From: Ktedonobacterales bacterium
GTDB taxonomy: Bacteria > Chloroflexota > Ktedonobacteria > Ktedonobacterales > DATBGS01
NCBI GenBank assembly: GCA_036557285.1
Contig: DATBHW010000038.1
Span: forward strand, 1 to 47,340
Length of the DNA stretch: 47,340 nt
Reading direction: 5' to 3'
Each line of letters begins with the position of its first letter. Position 1 is the stretch's first letter. Of the stretch, positions 16,301 through 24,032 are shown one piece after another. Both the position numbers and the translations under genes were made by a program. The notes below the pieces were generated by a model. That model made no database searches and was not told the origin of the DNA. It saw nothing but the letters and a program-made list of their open reading frames with translations.

Positions 16301-16332
16301 GGTGGGAGCCGCCAGATTAGCGAAGGAGAGAA

Positions 16333-16842
16333 ATGATGACGGGATTTATTGATAGTCTGGGGAATGTGGGCGTTGCGCCCAGCGTTGAGCGGCTGGTGCG
16401 CCAGGGGCAGGCGTTTGGCGGGACGAGCGGGAAGCTGGCGCTGGCGGCGGCGGGCAATGCGGGCGTGGCGCTGTGGAATCCCGCCGCCAGTGGCCGCCAG
16501 GTGTTTGTGTATGGCGCGCAGTTGGTGGCAGACAGCGCGGTGGCTTTTGGGGTGGTTGCTACGCTGGCGGCTGACCCTGGCTGGACGGCGGCGGTTGTCC
16601 ATAACAAGCATCGGACCAGCGTGACGAGTGCGGGCGCTCTGCTGGAGGCGACGACGAACGCGGGCGCGGCTCCGGCTGCGGCGAATGTGACCGATCTGTT
16701 CTCGCTGGCGGCGGGCGCGGTGCTGCAATGGACGCCAGAGCTTGCGGGGGCGCTGCTGCCGCCGGGGACGGGGTTGGTCTTCTGGCTGCCGCTGGCGGGC
16801 GCGGGCAATGTGGCGGTAAATCTGGATTGGCTGGAGTGGTAA
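16333..16842 (+). CDS. Virion-like structural protein (head fibre or decoration type)
   Basis: The 169-residue product is rich in Ala, Gly and Val with beta-strand patterning (GKLALAAAGNAGVALWNP, RQVFVYGAQLV) and ends ...PPGTGLVFWLPLAGAGNVAVNLDWLEW. The pattern of an ordering strand, an 'NP(A)xSG' turn and a C-terminal 'GTG-W' strand recalls small jelly-roll or fibre proteins of tailed phages. I cannot assign a named family, so this is resemblance only. AGGAGAG precedes the double ATG at 16333/16336. It lies on the same strand as the capsid and portal genes, which supports a virion role. Two minus-strand membrane genes flank it downstream. Confidence 0.6.
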   Translation: MMTGFIDSLGNVGVAPSVERLVRQGQAFGGTSGKLALAAAGNAGVALWNPAASGRQVFVYGAQLVADSAVAFGVVATLAADPGWTAAVVHNKHRTSVTSAGALLEATTNAGAAPAAANVTDLFSLAAGAVLQWTPELAGALLPPGTGLVFWLPLAGAGNVAVNLDWLEW

Positions 16843-16843
16843 G

Positions 16844-17332
16844 TTAGTCGCGGGCGAGGGTGGCGATCCAGCAGAAGAGGGTGACGACCCAAAGGGCGAC
16901 GCTGACGCCGATAGCCCAGAGCAGGGCGTCCATGCCGCATGGTTCGAGGTTGGGGCAGAAGGTCATGGAGGCAGGCGGCGCGGTCAGCGTCCAGACGACG
17001 ATGGGGGCGATGAGCCGTAGCGCGCCCAGCGTTCCGGCCAGCCGGGCATGGAAGCGCAGGCGCAGGCGCAGGCGCGGCTCTCTGGCCGAGGGCAAGATCA
17101 GCCAGGGCAGCAGATTGAGCAGCCCAGGCGCGAGGATGAGCGGCCAGAGGGGATCGCTGAGGTAGCGGCCATTGGCGGGGTCTATGTGCAGGGATGGCGG
17201 CCCGGTCCCGATCAAGAGGGCAAGGCCCATAGTGAAGGGGACTGTTACCAGGGGCAGCAGCAGGAGATAGCCATAGAGGCGCGACGGGGCGCGCGCAAAC
17301 AAGCGAATCAATAGGAACATGGTTGGTTTCAT
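16844..17332 (-). CDS. Membrane protein, about four transmembrane helices
   Basis: The 162-residue product has hydrophobic segments at about residues 20-42 (LLLLPLVTVPFTMGLALLIG), 63-83 (LWPLILAPGLLNLLPWLIL), 98-118 and 138-158 (LLWAIGVSVALWVVTLFCWI). An Arg-rich loop (REPRLRLRLRFHARL) is probably cytoplasmic. No family is recognised. It converges on the virion-like gene with only one base between the two stops. Its ribosome site is not strong. Clean membrane topology and codon use support a real gene. It is one of a series of single minus-strand membrane genes inserted between the phage-derived plus-strand genes. Confidence 0.65.
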   Translation of the reverse strand: MKPTMFLLIRLFARAPSRLYGYLLLLPLVTVPFTMGLALLIGTGPPSLHIDPANGRYLSDPLWPLILAPGLLNLLPWLILPSAREPRLRLRLRFHARLAGTLGALRLIAPIVVWTLTAPPASMTFCPNLEPCGMDALLWAIGVSVALWVVTLFCWIATLARD

Positions 17333-17498
17333 CTATCTGGTTTTCGGGATGGGTTTCGCCGCTCTGGCGCCAGTATAGCATAGCCTCGGCTGCGCGCTGT
17401 GGCCGAGTTCACAATCGGGTTGGTTGGCGCGGGCGTCTGAAAGGTACTCTTTGCTGAAATGGGAGGTGAGGGTCGGCTGCCCGCCGGGCGCTGGCCGA

Positions 17499-17828
17499 AT
17501 GAAGATGGACATATTCCTGGAGCATGGTCTGGATGTGCTGGGCTGGGTGGATGTGGTGACGGTGCTGCTGGTGTTTGTGGCGGGCTGGGCGGCGTGGAAA
17601 AAGACGGTTGCCAGCACGTCGCAGGAGATTTATCAGCGCGTGGCCCAGGCGTATAAGGCTGAGGTGGAGGCGTTGCAGGAGCGTATGCGCCTGCTGGAGC
17701 AGGAGAATGCGGGGCTGCGCCGCCTGCTGGAGACGATCAAGCGTTCGCTGGCGCGGCGTGGGCTGCGGGTGAATGAGGAGGGTCTGGTGGAGAGGCGCGC
17801 CCCAGGCCAGGGCGATCATCAGGCGTGA
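17499..17828 (+). CDS. Single-span membrane protein with coiled coil
   Basis: The product has one N-terminal membrane helix (VVTVLLVFVAGWAAWKK) followed by a long charged coiled coil (EIYQRVAQAYKAEVEALQER, MRLLEQENAGLRRLLETIKR) and a short basic tail. The layout recalls small phage holin-associated or spanin-like proteins, but many host proteins look the same, so no function is assigned. The start is uncertain: ATG 17499 and 17505 lack a good ribosome site, while GTG 17466 directly abuts GGGAGG. It is on the same strand as, and lies between, the two virion-like genes at 16333 and 18163, so a role in the phage-derived module is possible. Confidence 0.6.
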   Translation: MKMDIFLEHGLDVLGWVDVVTVLLVFVAGWAAWKKTVASTSQEIYQRVAQAYKAEVEALQERMRLLEQENAGLRRLLETIKRSLARRGLRVNEEGLVERRAPGQGDHQA

Positions 17829-17842
17829 TGGGGCCGGGCTGC

Positions 17843-18067
17843 TCAGGCAAGGCCGGTGATTGGCTGCGTGGTGATGAGCGAGACGAGCCAGGGGACGAGC
17901 AGCGAGAAGACGACGACGATGGCGATCATCAAGGCCATGAAGATGGCGGCTATGATAATCGCCTGGCGTCGCTCTCCACGCGGGAAGGTGAAGGCTCGCA
18001 CCCAAAGATAGAGGGCGAAGAGGGCCGCGAGCGAGTACAGGGCGATTTGAGATGGTGTGACGAGCAT
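17843..18067 (-). CDS. Small two-helix membrane protein
   Basis: The 74-residue product has two hydrophobic helices (IALYSLAALFALYLWVRAF and IIIAAIFMALMIAIVVVFSL, extended by LVPWLVSLI) separated by a basic turn (PRGERRQ). The basic loop suggests both ends face outward. No family is recognised. ATG 18067 is preceded by AGGGGAAAG at good spacing. It converges on the coiled-coil gene with a 14-bp gap and is divergent from the virion-like gene at 18163, leaving a 95-bp region for both promoters. Confidence 0.62.
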   Translation of the reverse strand: MLVTPSQIALYSLAALFALYLWVRAFTFPRGERRQAIIIAAIFMALMIAIVVVFSLLVPWLVSLITTQPITGLA

Positions 18068-18162
18068 GGTCGCTTTCCCCTATCGAACGGCGCGAGTATC
18101 AGCACCGTCCTGGCTCGCAACAACTGTGCCGGAAAGCAGGGAGTTATTGAGGGGGGCGCGGT

Positions 18163-18573
18163 ATGCCGACGATTAAGGTGGATTGTGAGGTTGTGCTGGA
18201 TGGGACCGGCTATCTGGTGAAGCCGGGGACGTATCGGCTGGAGCGGCCCCGCGTGCGCCGGGCGACGGTGCGAGCCGATGGCGCTCAGAGCTATGTGGAC
18301 CTGGGGCCGGGCAGGCGCGTCTGGCGCTTTACGGCGCTGGCGCTGAATGATCTGGCGCAGTATGACGGCACGCCCACCGGCCTGACGGGCCAGCAGTACC
18401 GCGACGCGCTGTGGGCATCCTATGTCAAGGTGGCGACGGCGCTCAGTTTCACTGACCCGGAGGGCCAGACGGTCCAGGCGTATTTCGATGATCTGGTGGA
18501 GCGGGTCGCTGACCTGCGCAGCCAGCAGGTTGGCGTGAGCTATGAACTGGAGGTGGCGCTGGTGGAGGTCTGA
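18163..18573 (+). CDS. Virion- or tail-like small protein
   Basis: The 136-residue product begins with strands (TIKVDCEVVLDGTGYLVKPG, YRLERPRVRRATVRADG) that describe a small beta domain. A helical part follows (TGQQYRDALWASYVKVATA, YFDDLVERVADLRSQQ), ending with a strand (VSYELEVALVEV). Its size and strand-helix layout resemble small connector or tail proteins of phages, but I cannot name a family. It is on the same strand as the capsid, fibre-like and portal genes. Its last 34 bp overlap the convergent membrane gene at 18540. The start ATG 18163 follows GAGGGGGGCGCGGT. Confidence 0.6.
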   Translation: MPTIKVDCEVVLDGTGYLVKPGTYRLERPRVRRATVRADGAQSYVDLGPGRRVWRFTALALNDLAQYDGTPTGLTGQQYRDALWASYVKVATALSFTDPEGQTVQAYFDDLVERVADLRSQQVGVSYELEVALVEV

Positions 18574-19235
18574 GGCGCGAGCCGCGCGAGTTCCGTCTGG
18601 ATGGCGGCGACAAAGCGACGGGTGAGCCGCCAATCGAACCAGAGCAGGCCCAGTGTCAGCAGGCCCAGGATGAGCAGGGCGGTCTGTTCGCCCTGGCTGG
18701 CGCCGGGCGCGGGCAGGAACCAGTTGAGGGCGATGGCGGCAACGACGATGGCTTCGCTCAGGGCTTCGATGGCGAGCAGGCGCAAGAATGGCCCCAGCGG
18801 CGGGCGCGCCTGCCCAGGGGGGGCTGATTCGTCGGGCGCTTCGACGACCCTGGCAGCGGCGGCGGATGCTTTCTTTCTGGCCGGACCAGGGAGGCGTATG
18901 GAGCCGGAGGTTCGGGCGCCATTGGCGCTGGGGTCGGGGGGAGGCGATAGGGGCGGTGGCAGCCGGAGGGCGCTGGCGGTCTGGTTCACCTGCGTTTTGA
19001 GGGCGTCCCAGGTGTGCTGCTCGCGGAGCTTGCTGCCAAACCAGAGCTTGAGCAGGTCTTCTTGCAGCATGCCGCTGACGTTGCGGGCGGCGCGCTGCAT
19101 GTCGCTGAGCGCGCCCAGCAGGGTGAGCGCCGCCAGCGCCATAGCGAAAAAGCGCAGCAGGTACTCGAACTGTGTCGAGACGGAGGCGGCCAGGGCGATG
19201 ATGATCATTAAGAAGGGGAGCCGCATGAAGCGCAT
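18540..19235 (-). CDS. Membrane protein with Pro-rich central linker
   Basis: The 231-residue product has two hydrophobic helices near the N-terminus (FLMIIIALAASVSTQFEY, FFAMALAALTLLGAL) and two near the C-terminus (LSEAIVVAAIALNWFL, ALLILGLLTLGLLWF). They are separated by a helical then Pro/Ser-rich cytoplasmic segment of about 100 residues. No family is recognised. ATG 19235 is preceded by AAGGAAC. The 3' end overlaps the plus-strand virion-like gene by 34 bp. The general plan, paired helices around a hydrophilic centre, matches other unassigned membrane proteins in this window. Confidence 0.65.
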   Translation of the reverse strand: MRFMRLPFLMIIIALAASVSTQFEYLLRFFAMALAALTLLGALSDMQRAARNVSGMLQEDLLKLWFGSKLREQHTWDALKTQVNQTASALRLPPPLSPPPDPSANGARTSGSIRLPGPARKKASAAAARVVEAPDESAPPGQARPPLGPFLRLLAIEALSEAIVVAAIALNWFLPAPGASQGEQTALLILGLLTLGLLWFDWRLTRRFVAAIQTELARLAPQTSTSATSSS

Positions 19236-19361
19236 AGCTGTTCCTTAATATATCTGCTGTATACCTGCTGTTCCTTATAGAAGGGAGAGCTGGGAAAAAG
19301 CGATGGTCTTCGTCTCAGTTGATGCTATTGTACGATTTTGGCGGCAAAATGACCAGCGGCG

Positions 19362-19628
19362 GCAGATATGAGTTCCATCACACATGAGGTGTTGGCAGGC
19401 GAGGCGTGTTACTTGTAGCGCCGCCCCCTTCGGGAAGGGCCGCTTGCCTCGGCTGGGCCTCAGCACTCTCGCTCCCGTTGGTCGCTCGCGCGTCCCTTCC
19501 AGGCGGCTGGACGTTGGTCCACTGGTACGGTGGCCTGGAGGGCGAGCGTTCGCGCTGGCGCAGCGGTGGCCGCCAAGATGGCGGCGCTACAAGTGGCAAC
19601 CCCGATAGGTGGTGGAACTCGGATATGC
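19362..19628. repeat. Composite MITE-like element, copy B, with imperfect inverted ends
   Basis: The left end GCAGATATGAGTTCCATCAC (19362-19381) and the right end, read in reverse complement (GCATATCCGAGTTCCACCAC), are imperfect inverted repeats of about 20 bp. Inside are a GTAG-type REP unit in plus orientation near 19413, a CCTTCGGGAAGG hairpin, a CCTGGAGGGCGAGCG block and a GTAG-type REP unit in minus orientation at 19566-19597. Copy A at 16071-16300 shares these blocks. No coding capacity is seen. Confidence 0.6.
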
Positions 19629-19726
19629 TGTGCATGGGGTCTTTCTTGCCTGTGGAGTTTGTCGTTAACTCTGCTATACTACGAGTGACCATCTGGCATA
19701 ACTTGAGTATTTGCGGGGAGGCGTCT

Positions 19727-20458
19727 ATGGTGAGCGAGCGGCATGCCGCCCTCTGGGCGCTGGTAGGGGATAAAGCCTACGAGGAGCGACGTTACAAGGA
19801 GGCGCTTTATGCCTACGGGCGCTCGACCAGCTTGAATCCCGATAAGGCGCTGCCCTTTCGGAGCAAGGGGCAAACGTTCTATACACTCGAATGCTACGAG
19901 GAGGCGCTGGCAGCCTACACGCGCGCCGTCGAACTGAATCCTGAAGATTCGTCCGGCTATGTGGGGCAGGGCCATGCGCTCCGGGCGCTGGGGCGCTATG
20001 GGGAGGCGCTGGCGGCGTATGCGTGCGCTGTCCAGCGGAATCCTGAGAGCGCAGATGCTTATTATGGCGAGGGGCAGGTGTTGGGCAAACTCAGGCGCTA
20101 CGAGGAGGCGCTGGCGGCCTATAACCGGGCTATGGAGCTGGAGCCGTCCCAGGAAGCGTACCGCTATGGCAAGGCGGATATGCTCTCTGAACTCGGGCGC
20201 TACGAGGAAGGGCTGGCGACGCTGGCCCCGCTGATTGAGGTGGACCCGTATACGGCGGCGCTGTATCAGCGGCAGGGCCATCTGCTCAAGGAGCTAGGAC
20301 GCTATGAGGAGGCGCTGGCGGCGCTGGAATACGCGCGGCGCCAGAACCCGGATGACGCGGCCACTCTGGTGAGTATGGGCGAGACGCTGGCGGCGCTGGG
20401 CAGGGTGGAGGAGGCGGAGGCGGCGTATGAGCGGGCAAGAGAACTGGGCGGTGAGTAA
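19727..20458 (+). CDS. TPR repeat protein 1
   Basis: The 243-residue product consists of about seven tetratricopeptide repeats of 34 residues with the core xGRYEEALAAYxRAxELxP. It lacks a signal peptide, membrane helix or enzymatic domain and should be a cytoplasmic protein-interaction scaffold. ATG 19727 has GGGGAGG 6 nt upstream. The longer upstream frame runs through the composite repeat and is not coding. A TATACT box at 19674-19679 could serve as its -10 element. It is the first of six consecutive TPR genes on this strand, clearly paralogues by sequence. Its partners are unknown. Confidence 0.85.
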   Translation: MVSERHAALWALVGDKAYEERRYKEALYAYGRSTSLNPDKALPFRSKGQTFYTLECYEEALAAYTRAVELNPEDSSGYVGQGHALRALGRYGEALAAYACAVQRNPESADAYYGEGQVLGKLRRYEEALAAYNRAMELEPSQEAYRYGKADMLSELGRYEEGLATLAPLIEVDPYTAALYQRQGHLLKELGRYEEALAALEYARRQNPDDAATLVSMGETLAALGRVEEAEAAYERARELGGE

Positions 20459-20579
20459 TACCCCATTTGGGCTAGTCTTTGGGCTGATAGGCCCGCGCGG
20501 GCGGCTGCTCTGCTATACTGGGAGACAATCTGGAGATACCCTGGACAATCTGAAGATACTCTAGATACCCTGAAAGAAG

Positions 20580-20598
20580 GCTTACTTTACCAGTAAGC
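20580..20598 (+). promoter_or_regulatory. Hairpin between a Shine-Dalgarno-like sequence and the TPR protein 2 start
   Basis: GCTTACT (20580-20586) pairs with AGTAAGC (20592-20598) around TTACC. GAAAGAAGG lies just before it (20572-20580) and ATG 20610 11 nt after it. Folding would bring the purine-rich sequence to a normal distance from the start. A TATACT box at 20514-20519 may start this transcript. Confidence 0.4.
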
Positions 20599-20609
20599 GG
20601 TCACGCAGT

Positions 20610-21707
20610 ATGTCTAGCGATATGTGGGGCAGTTCTCGCCTGGTTATCATCAAGTCGCGGCCTTCAGCCGAGGTGTCTGATAAGGCTGGGATGAAGCGTA
20701 TGGTTGGGCAGCGTCTCTTGCAGGCGAGCCTGGCGCTTTTCTGGCGAGGAGAGTATGAGTCATCCCTGGTGGTATGCGAGCGTGCGCTGCGCGTGATCCC
20801 CAGGGATGCGCGTGTCTGCGCGCAGTGGGCGGCTATCTTGCGGGCGCTGGGGCAGTACAAGAAGGCGCTGGCGGCGTATGAGCGGGCGCTGCGTCTGGAG
20901 CCGGAGGAGGCGCTTTACTGGCTGGGCAAAGGGACGGCGCTGTATGAACTCAGGCGCTATGAGGAGGCGCTGGCAGCCTACGAGCAGGCGCTGGCGCTTG
21001 AGGCGTGCCATCCAATTGCCTGGCAGAACAAGGGCTGCGCGCTGCTGAAGCTGAATTGTCCAGAGGAGGCGCTGGCGGCGTTTGAGCGCGCGATGGCGCT
21101 GAATCCGATTGATAGCCTGGCCCCGATGCGCAAGGCGGACGCGCTGGTGGCGCTGGGGCGCGCTGAGGAGGCGCTGGCGGCGCTGGAGCAGGCAACCGAG
21201 TGGAATCCGGCTAACTGGCTGGCACAGGTGAAGCGGGCGGCGCTGCTGTCGCGGCTGGACTATCATGCCGAGGCGCTGGCGCTGTATCGGTGGGTGGCCC
21301 AGCAAGAACCGGATTGTGCCCCGGCGTATGTTGGGTGGGGAGATGAACTGGTCCGGCTCGATTTGCTGGAGCAGGCGCTGGCGGTCTATGAGCAGGCGGT
21401 GCGGCTGGACCCGCTGAACCCGTTTGCGCATGTTCGCCAGGGCCGGATACTGGTGGCGGTGGGGCGGGCCAGGGAGGCGCTGCGCGTGTATGCTCGCGCT
21501 ATCAAGCTGGAGCCGGAATACGCGCCTGTCCACGCGCAGAAAGGGCTGGCGCTGGCGGGGCTGCGGCGCTATGAGGAGGCGCTGGCGTCGTTTGGGCGGG
21601 CGCTGGAATTGGACCCGACGGATGAGGAGTCGCGGAACGCCAGGGCTGAGGTGCTACAATGTTTGCAAGATTTGCAAGCCTGGCGGCGCGGCGCGGCGCT
21701 GTATTAG
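20610..21707 (+). CDS. TPR repeat protein 2
   Basis: The 365-residue product has a short unique N-terminus (about 35 residues) followed by about nine or ten TPR repeats of the LGRYEEALAAYERALxLEP type. One helix pair is divergent (LLSRLDYHAEALALYRWVAQ). It ends in a basic helix (LQAWRRGAALY). No other domain is visible. The start is uncertain: ATG 20610 lacks an adjacent ribosome site, and a hairpin lies between it and the nearest purine-rich stretch. Internal ATG 20691 or 20700 would remove part of the unique N-terminus. It is the second member of the tandem TPR cluster. Confidence 0.8.
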   Translation: MSSDMWGSSRLVIIKSRPSAEVSDKAGMKRMVGQRLLQASLALFWRGEYESSLVVCERALRVIPRDARVCAQWAAILRALGQYKKALAAYERALRLEPEEALYWLGKGTALYELRRYEEALAAYEQALALEACHPIAWQNKGCALLKLNCPEEALAAFERAMALNPIDSLAPMRKADALVALGRAEEALAALEQATEWNPANWLAQVKRAALLSRLDYHAEALALYRWVAQQEPDCAPAYVGWGDELVRLDLLEQALAVYEQAVRLDPLNPFAHVRQGRILVAVGRAREALRVYARAIKLEPEYAPVHAQKGLALAGLRRYEEALASFGRALELDPTDEESRNARAEVLQCLQDLQAWRRGAALY

Positions 21708-21730
21708 CCTCCAGCCTTTTCAGGAACCGT

Positions 21731-23056
21731 ATGAATACCGAAGAGATTACCCAAGCGATCACTGAGGGACAGGAACTACTGAAGCAGCAGCAGTATACGG
21801 AGGCGCTGGCGGCGTTCGAGCGGGCGCTGGCGCTGGATCCGAAGAAGGCCAGTGTCTGGAGCAGCAAGGGGATTACGCTGTTGTGTCTGAAGCGCCCACA
21901 GGAGGCGGTGGCCGCTTTTGAGCGCGCGGTGCAGGTGGACCGCAGCGATGCCAGCGCGTATCATAACCTGGGCAATACGCTGACGATGCTCAGGCGGCAT
22001 GACGAGGCGCTCTATGCCTATGGGCGGGCGATTTATCTGAATCCGGATCAGGCGCCGAGCTATATTGGGAAGTCGAGCGTGCTGTTGCAGCTTCAGAATG
22101 AGAAGGAGGCGCTGGCAACCGCCGAGCGGGCTATCGAGCTAGACCGCGCTAACGCGCTGGCGCACCGCAACAAGGCGGAGGCGCTGAGCAGGCTGAGCCG
22201 TTATGAGCGGGCGCTGGCGGCGTATAGCTGGGCGCTGCGCCTGGAGCCGAATGACGCGGCCTCGCATTTTGGCAAGGGGAATGTCTTTTCTCACCTGAAA
22301 CGCTACGATGATGCCATCAGCGCGTATGATCAGGCGCTGGAACTGGACCCGAAGAATCCTGGGATTTATCTGAATAAGAGCAAGAGCCTGGCAAAGCTGA
22401 AACGCTACGAGGAGAGCCTGGCGGTCTGCGAGCGGGCGCTGGCGCTGAACGCCAGGGATGTGCTGGCGTGGTATCACCAGGCGCAGGTGCTGATGCGCCT
22501 GAAACGCCCGGAGGAGGCGCTGGCGGCGTTTGAGGAGACGCTGCGTCTGAGGCCGCTGCTGCGCGAGGCGCGCACCGGCAAGGGGGAGGCGCTGCTGGCG
22601 CTGAGGCGTTATGAGGAGACGCTGGCGCTGTGCCAGCAAAGCTTGCAGCTTGAAATCCCCAGCCGCGCTACGTATGCGCAGAAGGTGGAGGCGCTGCTGC
22701 ATCTGCGGCGCTATGAAGAGGTCTTGGAGGTGTGCCAGCGGCTGGATGGCGGGCGGCCCTTTGACCTCAACGGGACGGGGCTGCACAAAGCCCAGGCGCT
22801 GATGGCGCTGAAACGCTATGAACAGGCGTGCCAGGCGTATGATGCCGCTCGCATGGCGTCGAACTGGTACGGCGGCAGCGCGGAATACCGGCGGCGCGCT
22901 CAACAAGGCTATGTTGCGGCGCTGCTGCGGCTGGGGCGCTACCGCGATGCGCTCAAGACGTATCGTGAGGATCGGCGCTGGAAGCGGCGGCTGGCAAAGC
23001 AGCACCATATTCCCCGCGAGGATGAAGAGGAGCCGGAAGATTGGCCTTTCCCGTAG
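21731..23056 (+). CDS. TPR repeat protein 3
   Basis: The 441-residue product has about eleven TPR units. Its opening, MNTEEITQAITEGQELLKQQ, is shared in form by the next three paralogues (x-EE-I/A-x-x-L/I-x-EG-x-x-L). The C-terminal part departs from the repeat (AARMASNWYGGSAEYRRRAQ) and ends in an acidic tail (DEEEPEDWPFP). AGGA lies 6 nt before ATG 21731. The frame extends 24 codons upstream into the end of the previous gene, but the paralogue N-termini and ribosome site fix the start. It is followed by TPR protein 4 after 9 bp, so they are cotranscribed. Confidence 0.85.
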   Translation: MNTEEITQAITEGQELLKQQQYTEALAAFERALALDPKKASVWSSKGITLLCLKRPQEAVAAFERAVQVDRSDASAYHNLGNTLTMLRRHDEALYAYGRAIYLNPDQAPSYIGKSSVLLQLQNEKEALATAERAIELDRANALAHRNKAEALSRLSRYERALAAYSWALRLEPNDAASHFGKGNVFSHLKRYDDAISAYDQALELDPKNPGIYLNKSKSLAKLKRYEESLAVCERALALNARDVLAWYHQAQVLMRLKRPEEALAAFEETLRLRPLLREARTGKGEALLALRRYEETLALCQQSLQLEIPSRATYAQKVEALLHLRRYEEVLEVCQRLDGGRPFDLNGTGLHKAQALMALKRYEQACQAYDAARMASNWYGGSAEYRRRAQQGYVAALLRLGRYRDALKTYREDRRWKRRLAKQHHIPREDEEEPEDWPFP

Positions 23057-23065
23057 GGAGGCGGT

Positions 23066-24001
23066 ATGAATGAGGAAGATGCAAGAAGCTGGCTCGCTGA
23101 GGGCAGCGGCCTGCTCAAGGGGCGGCGCTACGATGAGGCGCTGGCGGCTTTCAACTGGGCGGTGACGCTGGAGGCGGATAATGTGAGCGCCTGGACGCTG
23201 AAGGCGGCGGCGCTGGAGGGTCTGCATCGCTATGAGGAGGCGCTGGAATGCTGCGAGCGCGCCCTGGCGCTGGATGCGAGCGCCGCGCCTGTCTACAGCC
23301 AGAAGGCGTTTGTGCTGAGTCGTCTGCACCGCGATCAAGAGGCGTTGGAGGTTGCCAGGCGCGCCATTGTGCTGGACCCCCGCGACGCCGATGGCTTCAG
23401 CGCCAGCGGCAGCGCCTTGCTGGCGCTCAGACGCTCGCAAGAGGCGCTGGAGGCATATGAATACGCGCTCAAGCTGGACCCATCCCACATTCGCTCTTCG
23501 GCTGGCAAGAGTGGGGCGCTCACGAGCCTGCGGCGCTACGAGGAGGCGCTCTGGGCGGCGCAGCATGCTATTGCGCTGGACCCGTTCTATGCCACCAGCC
23601 ACAATAATAAAGCGGCGGCGCTGCGCAACCTGCGCCGCCCGGAAGAGGCGCTGGCCGCCTATCAGCGCGCTATACAACTGGACCCACGACACGCTATCGC
23701 TCATAGCAATCTGAGCCTGGTGTTGATCGGCCTCAATTGCTATGTAGAGGCGCTGGCCGCTTGTGATCGCGCTATTGCGCTGGACCCCGACCTGCCGTCC
23801 GCCTATAATAATCGGGCTGTGGCGCTGGTGTTTCTCAAGAGGAATGACGAGGCGCTGGCGGCTATCGAGCGATCCATTCAACTGAACCCCGGCCACCGCG
23901 CGCCCTATATCAACAAAGCGGTCCTGCTCTTCCGGCTGGGGCTGTATGGGGAAGCGTTCGCGGCCTTTAAGCTGTTCTGGCGGTTCCGCCGCGCCCGCTA
24001 A
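23066..24001 (+). CDS. TPR repeat protein 4
   Basis: The 311-residue product starts MNEEDARSWLAEGSGLLKGR and carries about nine TPR units (YDEALAAFNWAVTLEADN and onwards). It ends in a characteristic capping helix, LYGEAFAAFKLFWRFRRAR. That end is a useful reference, because a similar end appears out of frame in the following gene. GTAGGGAGG precedes ATG 23066. It lies 9 bp after TPR protein 3 and about 30 bp before TPR protein 5, so cotranscription is likely. No signal peptide or membrane segment is present, and the function is unknown. Confidence 0.85.
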   Translation: MNEEDARSWLAEGSGLLKGRRYDEALAAFNWAVTLEADNVSAWTLKAAALEGLHRYEEALECCERALALDASAAPVYSQKAFVLSRLHRDQEALEVARRAIVLDPRDADGFSASGSALLALRRSQEALEAYEYALKLDPSHIRSSAGKSGALTSLRRYEEALWAAQHAIALDPFYATSHNNKAAALRNLRRPEEALAAYQRAIQLDPRHAIAHSNLSLVLIGLNCYVEALAACDRAIALDPDLPSAYNNRAVALVFLKRNDEALAAIERSIQLNPGHRAPYINKAVLLFRLGLYGEAFAAFKLFWRFRRAR

Positions 24002-24032
24002 GTTTTATGTTCTTGAGGGGATTGAGCGCATA

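Noticed and set aside
22139-23896. Very long antisense open frame (585 codons), with similar ones at 20760-21533, 24627-25697 and 25171-26217
   Set aside because: They mirror the GC-rich TPR repeats on the other strand, have Arg/Gln/Leu-rich low-complexity products and no ribosome sites, and are shadows of the TPR genes.
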